Shown: in pieces, positions 7,420-15,516 of the stretch
How the letters are laid out: the number at the start of each line of letters is the position of its first letter
Position numbering within the stretch: position 1 is the first letter of the stretch
Source of the DNA: Bacteroidales bacterium UBA3684
Lineage (GTDB): Bacteria; Bacteroidota; Bacteroidia; Bacteroidales; P3
Reading direction: 5' to 3'
DNA: 20,672 bases
Assembly: GCA_002372855.1 (NCBI GenBank)
Contig: DFIZ01000012.1
Location: 39,857-60,528, forward strand
Notes under the pieces: model-generated
Told to the model about the DNA's origin: nothing
The model's database searches: none
What the model saw: only the letters and a program-made list of their open reading frames with translations
Position numbers and translations under genes: made by a program

Positions 7420-8394
7420 TTAATCTCCTTTGGTGATAAATCGGTAGATATCTTCTTCTTGGTAGACGGCGGAGGTGATGCGGCGCAGTTCCCTGCCGTC
7501 CTCAAACAGGATGACGACGGGAATGGTCATGCAACCGTATTCGCGAGCGATGGTGGGGCTGCTGTCGATATCCACCTTGAGAAATCGATAGCCGCTGCCA
7601 AGGCGTTTAGCAACAGCCTCCAGCCGAGGGTACATCAGTCGACATGGACCACACCATACGGCGGTGAATATGCAGACGGTCTTGCCGCGGGCAATAGTGG
7701 CGCGGAAGCCTATAGAGTCCATCTCCGTAATCAACTCTGACTGGGCAGGAGCAAAGATGCCTGTAGTGTCGCCTCTCAAGACAGGCTTGCCATCGGTGTC
7801 GAGGGACACCCACACGGAGCCTTCCGTTCCTGGCGCAGCAAAGAGTGCGTCCTCCACTTCTCCAGCCACCACGGAGACCAGTTCGCTAACAGTCTCCATT
7901 ACCTGTCCTTTCATATTCATTTTACTCTCGGTACGTACTGCCAGGCCGTAAGGGATATCGTCGTCGAGGCCATAGTGGAACGGGATATGGTAGGATGTGT
8001 CGAGCCATACGGTGGTCTGTGCGCTGACGGATGCGCCACCACCCTCGTAGCTCACCCGGATGCAGCGGTGCCCCGCAATAACTTCTATACCTTCGGCCAC
8101 ATCGAAGAGCGGCACCTCCATCGTGTCGGGGTCGAAACTGCGGCTGGAGACAATAGGCTTTCCCATCATGCCCATCACGCTGTATATCGTCTTCTCTTTG
8201 CATAGGTAGAGCGTCTTCATTTTGCTCTGCGGCATATCGGTCAGCTCGTCACCGGCACGGTAGTAAGTGGTGTAGGTCGAAGCCGACGCGCCACCCATCG
8301 ATATGCGATAAGTCACCACGCCTTCGAATAATGATTGGGAACTTGCCTCCCCAATTGCCAACATACAAACCAACAGCAATATTACATGTTTCAT
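7420..8394 (-). CDS. Secreted two-domain protein: unknown N-domain fused to thioredoxin
   Basis: 324 residues with a signal peptide (MKHVILLLVCMLAIGEASSQ). Residues about 22-190 form a beta-rich domain starting FEGVVTYRISMGG; its pattern of repeated strands (VTYRI, TLYLCKEKTIYSVMG, VIAGHRCIRVSYEG, TVWLDTSYHIPFHYG) resembles GLPGLI/DUF4412-type periplasmic domains, but I cannot assign it firmly. Residues about 215-324 are a thioredoxin fold with active site WCGPC (247-251) and cis-proline TIPVVILF. It probably acts as a periplasmic disulfide reductase or a redox-linked envelope factor. It starts two bases after the HD hydrolase stop and is followed after 18 bases by mpl, so it is surely co-transcribed with them. 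Confidence 0.8.
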   Translation of the reverse strand: MKHVILLLVCMLAIGEASSQSLFEGVVTYRISMGGASASTYTTYYRAGDELTDMPQSKMKTLYLCKEKTIYSVMGMMGKPIVSSRSFDPDTMEVPLFDVAEGIEVIAGHRCIRVSYEGGGASVSAQTTVWLDTSYHIPFHYGLDDDIPYGLAVRTESKMNMKGQVMETVSELVSVVAGEVEDALFAAPGTEGSVWVSLDTDGKPVLRGDTTGIFAPAQSELITEMDSIGFRATIARGKTVCIFTAVWCGPCRLMYPRLEAVAKRLGSGYRFLKVDIDSSPTIAREYGCMTIPVVILFEDGRELRRITSAVYQEEDIYRFITKGD

Positions 8395-8396
8395 AA

Positions 8397-9509
8397 TCAG
8401 TGGTTTTTGGGGTGGTAATAATAGTACTTGGTCACCTGTTTCTCAAGAAAGTGGCGGTCCAGCTGGTCGCTGGCTTCGCTGATGTCTACACAGCGGCCAT
8501 CCTTATAGAGGACTTTTATCTCCTGGTCGTTGAAGTCGTAGGAGCGGTTATGCAACTCGCCGGTGCCGTGGAAGTAGTCACAGTCGACATTCTCGAAGGG
8601 CGCATTGCTAATGCGTATGGCCGGCAGGTGGCGGTTGACGAGATTGTTGCAGAGCGTCCGCAACACATCGTCGTCAGAGTGTCGCCATTGCTTGACGGCC
8701 ACCATAATGTCATCGTCGTCGATTTCGGCGAAGCAGTCGAGGTTGAAAGTCGAAAGTTGAAAGTTGAAAGTTGAAAGTTGGACATCCTTTGCTCGCCGCA
8801 AGATGTTCAGCAGCAGCTGGTCGGCGGCGATGACGGTCTTGTGCATGTATACCTGCCAGTACATCAGGCGCCTGGAAATGATGAATTTCTCCACGCTGTA
8901 GATGCCCTTCTCGTCGACCACCAGCTCGTCGTCGTGCACGTTCAGCATTGAGATAATGCGGTCGGTACCGACGATGCCTTCACTCACGCCGGTGAAGTAA
9001 CTGTCTCGCCCCAGATAGTCGAGGCGGTCCATGTCGAGCTGGCTGCTCACCAGCTGGTGCAGGAAATGCTTGTGGTAGCGGTCGGCAAAAATCTCGATGG
9101 CCATATCCAACGCCCCACCCATTTCGTCGTTGATGCGCTGCATCATCATCAGAGTTATCTCCTCGTGCGGCACGTTGACAAGCACCCGCTCCGAGGTGTG
9201 CGAGAACGGTCCGTGCCCTATGTCGTGCAGCAGGATGGCCAGTTTGGCCCCGCGGCATTCCTCGTCGGTAATCTCTACACCCTTCTGTCGCAGCACCTCC
9301 AGCGCCCGCCCCATCAGGTTCAACGCCCCCAGCATGTGGCTGAAGCGCGTATGCATGGCTCCAGGATAGACCAGATAGGTCAGCCCTAGCTGCTTGATGC
9401 GCCGCTGCCGCTGAAACCATGGGTGCTCTATCACCGACAGTATCACAGGGTCGTCGATGCTGAGGAATCCGTCGTACACCGGGTCGTTGATTATCTTGCG
9501 TTTGCTCAT
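8397..9509 (-). CDS. HD-domain phosphohydrolase (dGTPase-like, COG1078 type)
   Basis: 370 residues. The N-terminal HD domain carries the metal ligands: His58 in TRFSHMLG, His95-Asp96 in LLHDIGHGPFSH, and a later DMDRLDYLGRD (Asp164 region). This is the layout of dNTP triphosphohydrolase relatives; substrate is not known. The start at 9509 gives MSKRKIINDPVYGF-like residues normal for the family; an open stretch of 52 codons further upstream is antisense-like Arg/His-rich and covers the next gene. The start overlaps the upstream stop as ATGA, implying translational coupling. Residues 243-257 (QLSTFNFQLSTFN) are encoded by a five-unit GTTGAAA heptamer array within a variable linker, an in-frame repeat insertion. 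The C-terminus is Tyr/His-rich. Confidence 0.88.
   Translation of the reverse strand: MSKRKIINDPVYDGFLSIDDPVILSVIEHPWFQRQRRIKQLGLTYLVYPGAMHTRFSHMLGALNLMGRALEVLRQKGVEITDEECRGAKLAILLHDIGHGPFSHTSERVLVNVPHEEITLMMMQRINDEMGGALDMAIEIFADRYHKHFLHQLVSSQLDMDRLDYLGRDSYFTGVSEGIVGTDRIISMLNVHDDELVVDEKGIYSVEKFIISRRLMYWQVYMHKTVIAADQLLLNILRRAKDVQLSTFNFQLSTFNLDCFAEIDDDDIMVAVKQWRHSDDDVLRTLCNNLVNRHLPAIRISNAPFENVDCDYFHGTGELHNRSYDFNDQEIKVLYKDGRCVDISEASDQLDRHFLEKQVTKYYYYHPKNH
8742..8780. repeat. GTTGAAA heptamer array inside the HD hydrolase gene
   Basis: Five contiguous 7-base units (GTTGAAA, GTCGAAA, GTTGAAA three times) plus a partial unit, in frame inside the coding sequence. Read on the coding strand the unit is TTTCAAC, which has no stop in any frame on that strand, so the array reads through as a 7-residue repeat (QLSTFNF). 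Confidence 0.9.
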
Positions 9510-9862
9510 AGTATGTCGGTTAAAAGTCCGGCGGCTTCGGCCACCATATCGCCGCAGGGCTTCTTGCCGGCGGCCAGCAGACGGCCACAGACGATGTCGC
9601 CGTTGCTCTCGCGGAATTTCTCTATAAGTGTGCGCGTGTCGGCGGTGTGTCCTGTGAGTCCACACACCATGGCCATACCGCTGACGCAGCCGCAGACTTC
9701 GCGGCAGCCCGAGAGACCGCGACCAAAGGGAGCGGCCACATTCATGGCGTCCTCGGCCCGTATCGGCAGCTTGTCGGCCCAGGCCATCACCACCGCCTGA
9801 CAGCAGTTGCAGCCTTGTTTGTGCAGCCCTCTGGCACGCTCTGTTCTTTCTTCCTTTGTCAT
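9506..9862 (-). CDS. C_GCAxxG_C_C family redox/metal protein
   Basis: 118 residues matching the C_GCAxxG_C_C family, small cysteine-rich proteins of anaerobes thought to bind a metal or act in redox chemistry. Cysteines occur at 18, 20, 21 (GCNCCQAVVMAWADK), 53, 57, 59 (SGCREVCGCVSGMAMVCG, with 67), 92 (VCGRLL) and 103 (KPCGDMV). No signal peptide, so cytoplasmic. The ATG at 9860-9862 lies within a heptamer repeat array, five bases after the stop of the upstream RNA methyltransferase gene; its TGA overlaps the ATG of the HD hydrolase (ATGA). Function of the family is poorly defined. Confidence 0.9.
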   Translation of the reverse strand: MTKEERTERARGLHKQGCNCCQAVVMAWADKLPIRAEDAMNVAAPFGRGLSGCREVCGCVSGMAMVCGLTGHTADTRTLIEKFRESNGDIVCGRLLAAGKKPCGDMVAEAAGLLTDIL

Positions 9863-9888
9863 AACTCTTAACTCCTAACTCTTAACTG
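9861..9888. repeat. TTAACTC heptamer array containing a stop and the next start codon
   Basis: Four 7-base units on the plus strand: ATAACTC, TTAACTC, CTAACTC, TTAACTG. On the minus strand they encode the last residues QLRVRS and the TAA (9868-9870) of the trmH-like gene; the variant unit ending the array provides the AT of the ATG of the next gene (9862). The junction is thus made almost entirely of repeat. Confidence 0.9.
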
Positions 9889-10407
9889 TTTATACATCTC
9901 CCACATCACGATGGCGGCGGCGCAGCTCACATTGAGCGAGTGCTTCGTTCCCTCCTGCGGTATCTCCAACGCCCCGTCGCACAGTTCCATCACCTCCTCC
10001 TGCACTCCCTCAATCTCGTTGCCGAAGACGATGGCCACCTTGTCGAGCGCGACGGCCTTCAGGTCGTCGACCCGTATGCTCTCATGCGCGATCTCCACCG
10101 CATACACTTTATAGCCACGTTCTTTCAAAGCTCTGACACACTCCACCGTGTCCTCGTGGTAGCTCCACTCCACGCTCTCCTCCGCCCCGAGGGCCGTCTT
10201 GTGTATCTCGCGGTGCGGTGGCGTCGAGCAGATGCCGCAGAGCGCTATGTGCTCCACGCGGAAGGCGTCCGCCGTGCGGAACACAGAGCCTATGTTGTTC
10301 TGCGAGCGCACATTGTCCAGCACCACCGTCAGCGGCAGCTTCGCGCTTTCGCGAAACTCTTCCACCGTCAGCCGGTGCATCTCTTCGGTTGTCAGTTTGT
10401 ATGTCAT
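9868..10407 (-). CDS. TrmH/SpoU-family RNA 2'-O-methyltransferase
   Basis: 179-residue SPOUT (SpoU) methyltransferase, probably 2'-O-methylating a tRNA or rRNA ribose with SAM. The three family motifs are present: motif 1 LDNVRSQNNIGSVFRTADAF (30-49), motif 2 VFGNEIEGVQEE, and motif 3 IPQEGTKHSLNVSCAAAIVM, which forms the knotted SAM site. There is no extra RNA-binding domain, so the target (TrmH, TrmL or another) cannot be chosen. The ATG overlaps the TGA of the upstream TonB-domain lipoprotein gene as ATGA. The final six residues QLRVRS and the stop come from a heptamer repeat; prmA ends in the near-identical QLRVKS, although the proteins are unrelated. Confidence 0.9.
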   Translation of the reverse strand: MTYKLTTEEMHRLTVEEFRESAKLPLTVVLDNVRSQNNIGSVFRTADAFRVEHIALCGICSTPPHREIHKTALGAEESVEWSYHEDTVECVRALKERGYKVYAVEIAHESIRVDDLKAVALDKVAIVFGNEIEGVQEEVMELCDGALEIPQEGTKHSLNVSCAAAIVMWEMYKQLRVRS

Positions 10408-11231
10408 TGTTCTGTAGGGCTGATCTTGACTGGAAAACGTACCAACACACGGACAAGTTTGTCGCGCTGGCGTCCGGGTATCCAGCGTGGCATCAATCGC
10501 ATCACTCTCAATACCTCCTCGTCGGTCTCTTCGTCAATGCCTCGCAACACTTCGAGGTTCGTCATCCGTCCGTTACGCTCCACAATAAACTGCACATACA
10601 CCTTCCCCTCCACCTGTCGTGGGTTGCGCAGGTTGCGTTCCATAAACGCCTGTAGCGAGTCCTGCCCACCGGGAAACTCCGGATCGTTCTCGACAACAAT
10701 AAAGCAAACATCAAAAAACATTGCCGAACTGCTATTGATCGCCACGCTGTCCTTCGCCACATGCCCCAGCGAGTCCAAGAAGAGATAGTGCACTTCCTCT
10801 TCATGGATGCTCTCGTCGTTGTCAGGGAGGCTGGCTCTTATCTCAATAGCTGTTCTGCCCGCTGCTTTTTCTAAATATTCAGAATCTATGAATCCCGAGT
10901 CGATTATCATGCACTTGTGGCCCGCAATCTCCACCACCCCAACCGTTCTTTCCGCATAGGTGCGGTTGTCAACCTCATAGTGGTATTCCGGATGATAGGT
11001 ACCAATAACAGGCAGAGAATAAAAAGTATCCCAACCGTCCACAAAATGATCCTCTATTGCCAACAGCACACTGTCTGGCACATTCATTGCTTCGACGGCC
11101 TCGGCCACCTGCTTTTCCAACGTGCTGTCTTTGAAACGGTAGTTCTGATACTGACAATCACCATCATTGCTTCGACACGCAGCCAGCAACAACACCGCAG
11201 AGAACAACATTATCCATTTAGAGCTCATCAT
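10404..11231 (-). CDS. Lipoprotein with C-terminal TonB-like domain
   Basis: 275 residues. The signal MMSSKWIMLFSAVLLLAAC gives a good lipobox (LAAC, Cys19). The C-terminal 95 residues form a TonB C-terminal fold: DPEFPGGQDSLQAFMERNLR, then VEGKVYVQFIVERNGRMTNL, EVLRGIDEETDEEVLRVM, MPRWIPGRQRDK. This is a frequent module in Bacteroidota envelope proteins. There is no N-terminal TonB transmembrane anchor or Pro-rich spacer, so it is not a classic energy-transducing TonB; a role in envelope sensing or binding is plausible. The start at 11231 precedes the lipoprotein signal; a long open stretch further upstream is antisense-like and overlaps sufB. It starts 29 bases after the sufB stop, and its own stop overlaps the next start by four bases. 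Confidence 0.85.
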   Translation of the reverse strand: MMSSKWIMLFSAVLLLAACRSNDGDCQYQNYRFKDSTLEKQVAEAVEAMNVPDSVLLAIEDHFVDGWDTFYSLPVIGTYHPEYHYEVDNRTYAERTVGVVEIAGHKCMIIDSGFIDSEYLEKAAGRTAIEIRASLPDNDESIHEEEVHYLFLDSLGHVAKDSVAINSSSAMFFDVCFIVVENDPEFPGGQDSLQAFMERNLRNPRQVEGKVYVQFIVERNGRMTNLEVLRGIDEETDEEVLRVMRLMPRWIPGRQRDKLVRVLVRFPVKISPTEQ

Positions 11232-11260
11232 GGTATTCCACCTATCATACGTGTAACATC

Positions 11261-12724
11261 TCATCCTACACTGCCCTCCAGACTGATCGACAGCAGTTTC
11301 TGCGCCTCGACGGCGAACTCCATAGGCAGCTTCTTCAGCACGTCTTTTGCGTAGCCGTTGACTATGAGGCCAACGGCGCTCTCCGGGCTGATGCCGCGTT
11401 GCTGGCAGTAAAAGAGCTGGTCCTCGCTGATCTTGCTCGTCGTCGCCTCGTGCTCCAGGATGGCCGTGTGGTTGTCGGCCTTGATGTATGGCCACGTATG
11501 TGCGCCGCATTGGTCGCCCAGCAACAGGCTGTCGCACTGCGAGTAGTTGCGGGCATTGTCGGCACCCTTGCCTATCTGCACCAAGCCGCGGTAGCTGTTG
11601 TGACTCTTGCCGGCACTGATACCCTTGCTCATGATGGTAGAACGCGTGTTCTTACCCACATGTATCATTTTCGTGCCGGTGTCGGCCTGCTGATAGTTGT
11701 TCGTGACGGCCACACTGTAGAACTCCGCCGTCGAGTCGTCACCCTGCAGGATGCAACTTGGGTACTTCCAGGTGACGGCGCTGCCCGTCTCCACCTGCGT
11801 CCAACTCAGCTTCGAGTGCGAGCCCTTGCAGATGCCGCGCTTCGTGACGAAGTTGTAGATGCCGCCCTTGCCCTCCTTGTCGCCGGGGTACCAGTTCTGC
11901 ACCGTGCTGTATTTCACCTCGGCATCCTTCATCACCACAATCTCCACGATGGCGGCATGCAGCTGGTTCTCGTCGCGCTGCGGAGCCGTGCAGCCTTCCA
12001 TATAGGAGACGTAGGCACCCTCGTCGGCCACAATCAGTGTGCGCTCGAACTGACCTGTCCCCTTGGCGTTGATGCGGAAGTAGGACGAGAGCTCCATCGG
12101 GCAGCGAACCCCTTTGGGAATGTAGCAGAAGGAGCCGTCGCTGAACACGGCGCTGTTCAATGCGGCGAAGAAGTTGTCGGTGCTCGGCACCACGCTGCCC
12201 AGGTACTTCCTCACCAGGTCGGGGTGCTTCTGCACAGCCTCGCTGATGGGCATGAAGATGATGCCCTTCTCCTCCAGCGCCTTCTGACTCGTGGTTTTCA
12301 CGCTTACCGAGTCCATGATGGCGTCGTAGGCCACGCCTGCAGCGCTCTCCACCCCCGCCAGTGCCTCGCGCTCCCTCAGCGGGATGCCCAGCTTGTCGAA
12401 GGTCGCCAGCAGCTCCGGATCCACCTCGTCCATGCTCTTCTTCTTCTCCTGCTTCGGGGCGGCGAAGTAGATAATGTCCTGATAGTTCGGCGTCTCGTAT
12501 TCCAGATGTGCCCAGTCCGGCTCCTTCATCTTCTGCCAACGGCGGAACGCCTCCAGCCTGAACTCCAGCAGCCACTCCGGCTCGCCCTTTTTCTGCGAGA
12601 TCAAACGCACCACCTCTTCGTCCAATCCCTTGCGTATGGTCTCCGTGGCAATATCCGTGGTGAAGCCCCACTTGTATTCCTCGTTGGTAACTTCCTGAAT
12701 AATATCTTTTTCGTTCTCTTCCAT
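11261..12724 (-). CDS. sufB: Fe-S cluster assembly scaffold SufB
   Basis: 487-residue SufB, the core of the SufBCD scaffold that builds [Fe-S] clusters in the cytoplasm. Typical segments are visible: [93 protein letters not shown], and near the C-terminus [18 protein letters not shown], with the conserved late cysteine and histidine. Length is normal for the family. The neighbour downstream is a TonB-domain lipoprotein, not sufC or sufD, so this sufB is separated from its usual operon partners. A -7 element and a 16-base palindrome lie 30-60 bases upstream of the ATG. Confidence 0.97.
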   Translation of the reverse strand: MEENEKDIIQEVTNEEYKWGFTTDIATETIRKGLDEEVVRLISQKKGEPEWLLEFRLEAFRRWQKMKEPDWAHLEYETPNYQDIIYFAAPKQEKKKSMDEVDPELLATFDKLGIPLREREALAGVESAAGVAYDAIMDSVSVKTTSQKALEEKGIIFMPISEAVQKHPDLVRKYLGSVVPSTDNFFAALNSAVFSDGSFCYIPKGVRCPMELSSYFRINAKGTGQFERTLIVADEGAYVSYMEGCTAPQRDENQLHAAIVEIVVMKDAEVKYSTVQNWYPGDKEGKGGIYNFVTKRGICKGSHSKLSWTQVETGSAVTWKYPSCILQGDDSTAEFYSVAVTNNYQQADTGTKMIHVGKNTRSTIMSKGISAGKSHNSYRGLVQIGKGADNARNYSQCDSLLLGDQCGAHTWPYIKADNHTAILEHEATTSKISEDQLFYCQQRGISPESAVGLIVNGYAKDVLKKLPMEFAVEAQKLLSISLEGSVG

Positions 12725-12753
12725 TATCGTATATATACTATTTATAGCAAATG

Positions 12754-12761
12754 CAAAGATA
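12754..12761 (-). promoter_or_regulatory. sufB promoter -7 element TATCTTTG
   Basis: Minus-strand TATCTTTG matches TAnnTTTG and would start transcription near 12747, giving a leader of about 23 bases to the sufB ATG at 12724. The -33 position lacks TTTG and is instead occupied by one arm of a palindrome, which fits a promoter needing a regulator. Confidence 0.7.
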
Positions 12762-12769
12762 CAAAAAAA

Positions 12770-12785
12770 TTCCGATAAATCGGAA
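12770..12785. promoter_or_regulatory. 16-base perfect palindrome in the sufB promoter (possible operator)
   Basis: TTCCGATAAATCGGAA on the plus strand: seven-base arms TTCCGAT/ATCGGAA around AA. It lies directly upstream of the -7 element, over the spacer and -33 region of the sufB promoter, the right place for an operator. It is flanked by A/T runs, so a terminator for the MATE transcript is the other possibility. The binding protein is unknown. Confidence 0.55.
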
Positions 12786-12791
12786 AAAATA

Positions 12792-12846
12792 ACTCATCAC
12801 TCCCCCACTCTGCCACTCTGTCACTCAGCCACTCCCCTACTCATCC
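12792..12846. repeat. Octamer array ACTCnnnC at the MATE gene 3' end
   Basis: Consecutive units ACTCATC, ACTCCCCC, ACTCTGCC, ACTCTGTC, ACTCAGCC, ACTCCCCT, ACTCATCC. The MATE stop TGA (12821-12823) lies inside it, and its last residues (about SRGVAE) are array-encoded. Unit length is constant at eight while the inner bases vary. Confidence 0.85.
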
Positions 12847-14194
12847 TCTTCAGTTTCCTGTTGATCCATATTGCATACGGCACCGCTAGTACAAACGTCA
12901 GCACGTCTGCCACCGCCTGCGCCATCTCCACGCCCCTCAACCCCAGCCACATCGGCAGCAACAGCAGCGCCGGCAGAAAGAACAGTCCGTTCCGGCACAT
13001 ACTCAGCAGCGTCGCCGGGAAGGTATACCTGATATTCTGGAACAGCATCCCCGTCGTCGTGAACATCGCCACCAGGGGAAACGCCACACACTGCCAGCGT
13101 AGCGTTTCGGCCCCGATCCTTATCAGCACCGGATCCTCAGCCCGGAACAGCGCCACCACCTCCGGCGCAAACACAAACCCCGCCGTCGATATCACCAGCA
13201 AGAAGCCCGTCCCCACCCATGTGGCGAACAGCCACGATTCCCTCACCCTCTCGTAAAGCTTTGCCCCGTAGTTGAACCCGCACACCGGCTGGAATCCCTG
13301 CGAGAATCCCAGCACAACGCTGAACGCGAACATCATCACCCTCGTCACCACCGCAAACGCCGCCACCGCCGACGCCTCCTCACCAGTCGCCGCATACAGC
13401 GCCGCGCAGTAGTTCAGGCTCACCGCCGCCGCACAGTTGAACACCTGCCGGAACAGCGACGGCAACCCGCCGCGGAATATCTCGTAGTACACCTTCAACG
13501 AAGGCTTGAAGTCTCTCCACCTTATATGCACACTCTCAGGTCTGAACGTGCCGCACAGCAGCAGCACCCACGAGCACAGCTGGCTCACCGCTGTGGCCAG
13601 CGACGCTCCGCTCACCCCCATGTCGAACGTGAAGATAAACAGCGGGTCCAGCGCCATGTTCAGCACCGCTCCGCTCACAATGCCCACCATGCCGAAATTC
13701 GCATTCCCCTGCAGTCGCAGCTGGTTGTTCAGCGTCAACGCCGACATCATGAACGGCGTCGCCAGCACGATGTAGCGCAGGTAGTCGTTCGCATACGGAA
13801 CCACCTCCTCCGGTGCTCCTAGCAGCCGGCTCAGCCAGCTCAGGTTCCCCACGCAGCACAACGCCGCCGTCAAACCCAACAGAAACGGGGTGAAGAACCC
13901 CACCGTCGCCACCACCCCCGCCGACCCCACATCCTTCGCGCCCAGTGCCCTCGAGATATGGTTCCCGCTTCCGTGGCCGAAAAAAAAGCCCAACGCCTGG
14001 ATAAACGTCATGTAGGCAAACGATATGCCGATGCCCGCAGTGCCTTCCGTGCTCAACCGCCCTATGAACGCCGCGTCCACAACATTGTACAGCGCCGACG
14101 TCACCATGGCGATAATCGTCGGCAACGCCATCTTGCACACCAGTCCCTTCACCGGCCGCGTCGTCATCTCCTTGTATTTGTCCTCCAGCGTCAT
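12821..14194 (-). CDS. MATE-family multidrug/cation antiporter
   Basis: 457-residue inner-membrane transporter of the MATE family with about twelve predicted membrane helices in two related halves. Early landmarks are LPTIIAMVTSALYNVVDAAF followed by IGRLSTEGTAGIGISF, then GHGSGNHISRALGAKD and DPLFIFTFDMGVSGASLATA, characteristic of the NorM/MepA-DinF superfamily. The second half has GGLPSLFRQVFNCAAAVSLN and GFSQGFQPVCGFNYGAKLYE. MATE proteins export drugs or metabolites in exchange for Na+ or H+; substrate here is unknown. The last residues come from an octamer repeat array. It follows the HtrA gene after 64 bases, most of which is repeat, and may be read through from its promoter. Confidence 0.95.
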   Translation of the reverse strand: MTLEDKYKEMTTRPVKGLVCKMALPTIIAMVTSALYNVVDAAFIGRLSTEGTAGIGISFAYMTFIQALGFFFGHGSGNHISRALGAKDVGSAGVVATVGFFTPFLLGLTAALCCVGNLSWLSRLLGAPEEVVPYANDYLRYIVLATPFMMSALTLNNQLRLQGNANFGMVGIVSGAVLNMALDPLFIFTFDMGVSGASLATAVSQLCSWVLLLCGTFRPESVHIRWRDFKPSLKVYYEIFRGGLPSLFRQVFNCAAAVSLNYCAALYAATGEEASAVAAFAVVTRVMMFAFSVVLGFSQGFQPVCGFNYGAKLYERVRESWLFATWVGTGFLLVISTAGFVFAPEVVALFRAEDPVLIRIGAETLRWQCVAFPLVAMFTTTGMLFQNIRYTFPATLLSMCRNGLFFLPALLLLPMWLGLRGVEMAQAVADVLTFVLAVPYAIWINRKLKRMSRGVAE

Positions 14195-14200
14195 CCAGCC

Positions 14201-14259
14201 CCTTAAACCTTAAACCTTAAACATTAACACTCAGTCACTCAGTCACTCAGCCACTCAGT
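14201..14259. repeat. Two adjacent arrays: CCTTAAA heptamers and CACTCAGT octamers
   Basis: Three CCTTAAA units (14201-14221), a partial CATTAA, then four octamers CACTCAGT, CACTCAGT, CACTCAGC, CACTCAGT (14228-14259). They fill the gap between the HtrA stop and the MATE start. The HtrA TGA stop (14259-14261) begins at the last array base. Two different unit types abut without a spacer. Confidence 0.9.
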
Positions 14260-15410
14260 CACCTCTTGATGACCTTCGTATTGCCATTCGAATTCAGCAG
14301 CGTCACCCTCACCGTATAGCTCTTCCCTTCCCTCACATAGTCCACATCCACCTCGTCACCGGGCGAAAACAGACCCAGCTCCTCCATCATCTCCGCAAAC
14401 GTGTTCACCTCCTTGCCCGCCACGCGGACAATCACATCCCCCTGACGGATGCCTGCACGTTCTGCCGCGCAGTCCTTGTTCACCTTGCCAACATACAAAC
14501 CCTTCAGGTCCCTCGCACCCGTCTGGCGCGCCACACTGGCATCAACCTCGGTCACCTGTACTCCCAGGTACCCTCTCTGCACGTAGCCGTACCGCTGCAG
14601 GTCGCCGCCCACCTTCATCGCAATGTTCGATGGAATGGCAAACGAATAGCCGATATAGTTTCCATTGCCCGAGGCAATGGCAGTCACGATGCCCACCAGC
14701 TCGCCGCGCGCATTCACCAGCGCGCCGCCGCTGTTGCCGCTGTTCACAGCAGCATCCGTCTGCAGGAAACTCTCCAGCGGCGTCTCGTTGCTCCGCGGAT
14801 TGTCTATGATGTGCATGTTGCGGGCCTTTGCACTGATGATGCCGCTTGTCACCGTCGACGTCAGATTGAACGGGTTGCCGATGGCCAGCACCGGCTCTCC
14901 AACCCTCACAGCGTCGCTGTTGCCGAAGGGAATATACGTCAGGCCCTCCGCCTCCACCTTAATCACCGCCAGATCCGTCGCCGGGTCGTTGCCCACCAGG
15001 CGCGCCGGCAGCTCCCTCCGGTCATTCAGCGTCACCGTGATCCGCTCCGCATCCTGCACCACATGGTTGTTGGTCAGTATGTAGCCGTCGCTCGTCACTA
15101 TCACGCCGCTACCATACGCATCGTACACCTGCCTCTGCACACCCTCGCGGATGATAAAACCGAAGAACGACCGATACAGCGGCGTCAGCTGAGTCATCTC
15201 GCACTTGATGTGCACCACGCCGTCAATCGTCGCCGCAGCGACATCCGTAAAGTCCCTCAACGGCAACGAGGGTGCTGCCGTACTGTTCATAGGTTGCACC
15301 TCCGGGGTTGACAAAGCACTCGTCACCTCCGAGGGTTGGGCGGTGCAGGAATGTAGCGACAACGACAATATTACAATGCTTGAAAGAAATATTTTTTTCA
15401 TTTTTATCAT
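14259..15410 (-). CDS. HtrA/Deg-family serine protease with one PDZ domain, lipoprotein-type signal
   Basis: 383-residue envelope protease/chaperone. The trypsin-like domain has the triad His116 (NNHVV), Asp146 (ATDLAVIK) and Ser227 (VNSGNSGGAL). One C-terminal PDZ domain follows (about 275-375: RGYLGVQVTEVD, KDCAAERAGIRQGDVIVRV). DegP-type members have two PDZ domains, so this is closer to DegS in layout. The signal region MKKIFLSSIVILSLSLHSC ends in Cys22, suggesting a lipid-anchored periplasmic protein. Met4 (15401) may be the true start, since the -7 element lies only about 15 bases upstream of 15410. HtrA proteins degrade or refold misfolded envelope proteins. Confidence 0.93.
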   Translation of the reverse strand: MIKMKKIFLSSIVILSLSLHSCTAQPSEVTSALSTPEVQPMNSTAAPSLPLRDFTDVAAATIDGVVHIKCEMTQLTPLYRSFFGFIIREGVQRQVYDAYGSGVIVTSDGYILTNNHVVQDAERITVTLNDRRELPARLVGNDPATDLAVIKVEAEGLTYIPFGNSDAVRVGEPVLAIGNPFNLTSTVTSGIISAKARNMHIIDNPRSNETPLESFLQTDAAVNSGNSGGALVNARGELVGIVTAIASGNGNYIGYSFAIPSNIAMKVGGDLQRYGYVQRGYLGVQVTEVDASVARQTGARDLKGLYVGKVNKDCAAERAGIRQGDVIVRVAGKEVNTFAEMMEELGLFSPGDEVDVDYVREGKSYTVRVTLLNSNGNTKVIKR

Positions 15411-15424
15411 TTTTTTTTACAGTA

Positions 15425-15432
15425 CAAAACTA
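15425..15432 (-). promoter_or_regulatory. -7 promoter element TAGTTTTG upstream of the HtrA gene
   Basis: Minus-strand TAGTTTTG matches TAnnTTTG, with predicted transcription start near 15418. No TTTG is seen at the 18-20 base upstream spacing. The surrounding 100 bases are very A/T-rich and otherwise hold only the divergent start of the RsmI-like gene. Confidence 0.55.
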
Positions 15433-15516
15433 TAAAAAAGAGAAATTATTGTGTATATGTCCTGCAATTTTTTTTCAAAAAAGCAGTTATTTATACAAAA
15501 AATGTATTTTTAAAAG

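Noticed and set aside
11232..11537. N-terminal extension of the TonB-domain lipoprotein
   Set aside because: Arg/Gln-rich, overlaps sufB out of frame, and would bury the lipoprotein signal that begins at 11231.
11399..12778. 459-codon open frame antisense to sufB
   Set aside because: A shadow of the SufB gene; low-complexity Val/Leu/His-rich translation and no start context.
14201..14259. Transcription terminator between the HtrA and MATE genes
   Set aside because: The stretch is tandem repeat with no stem-loop plus T-run.
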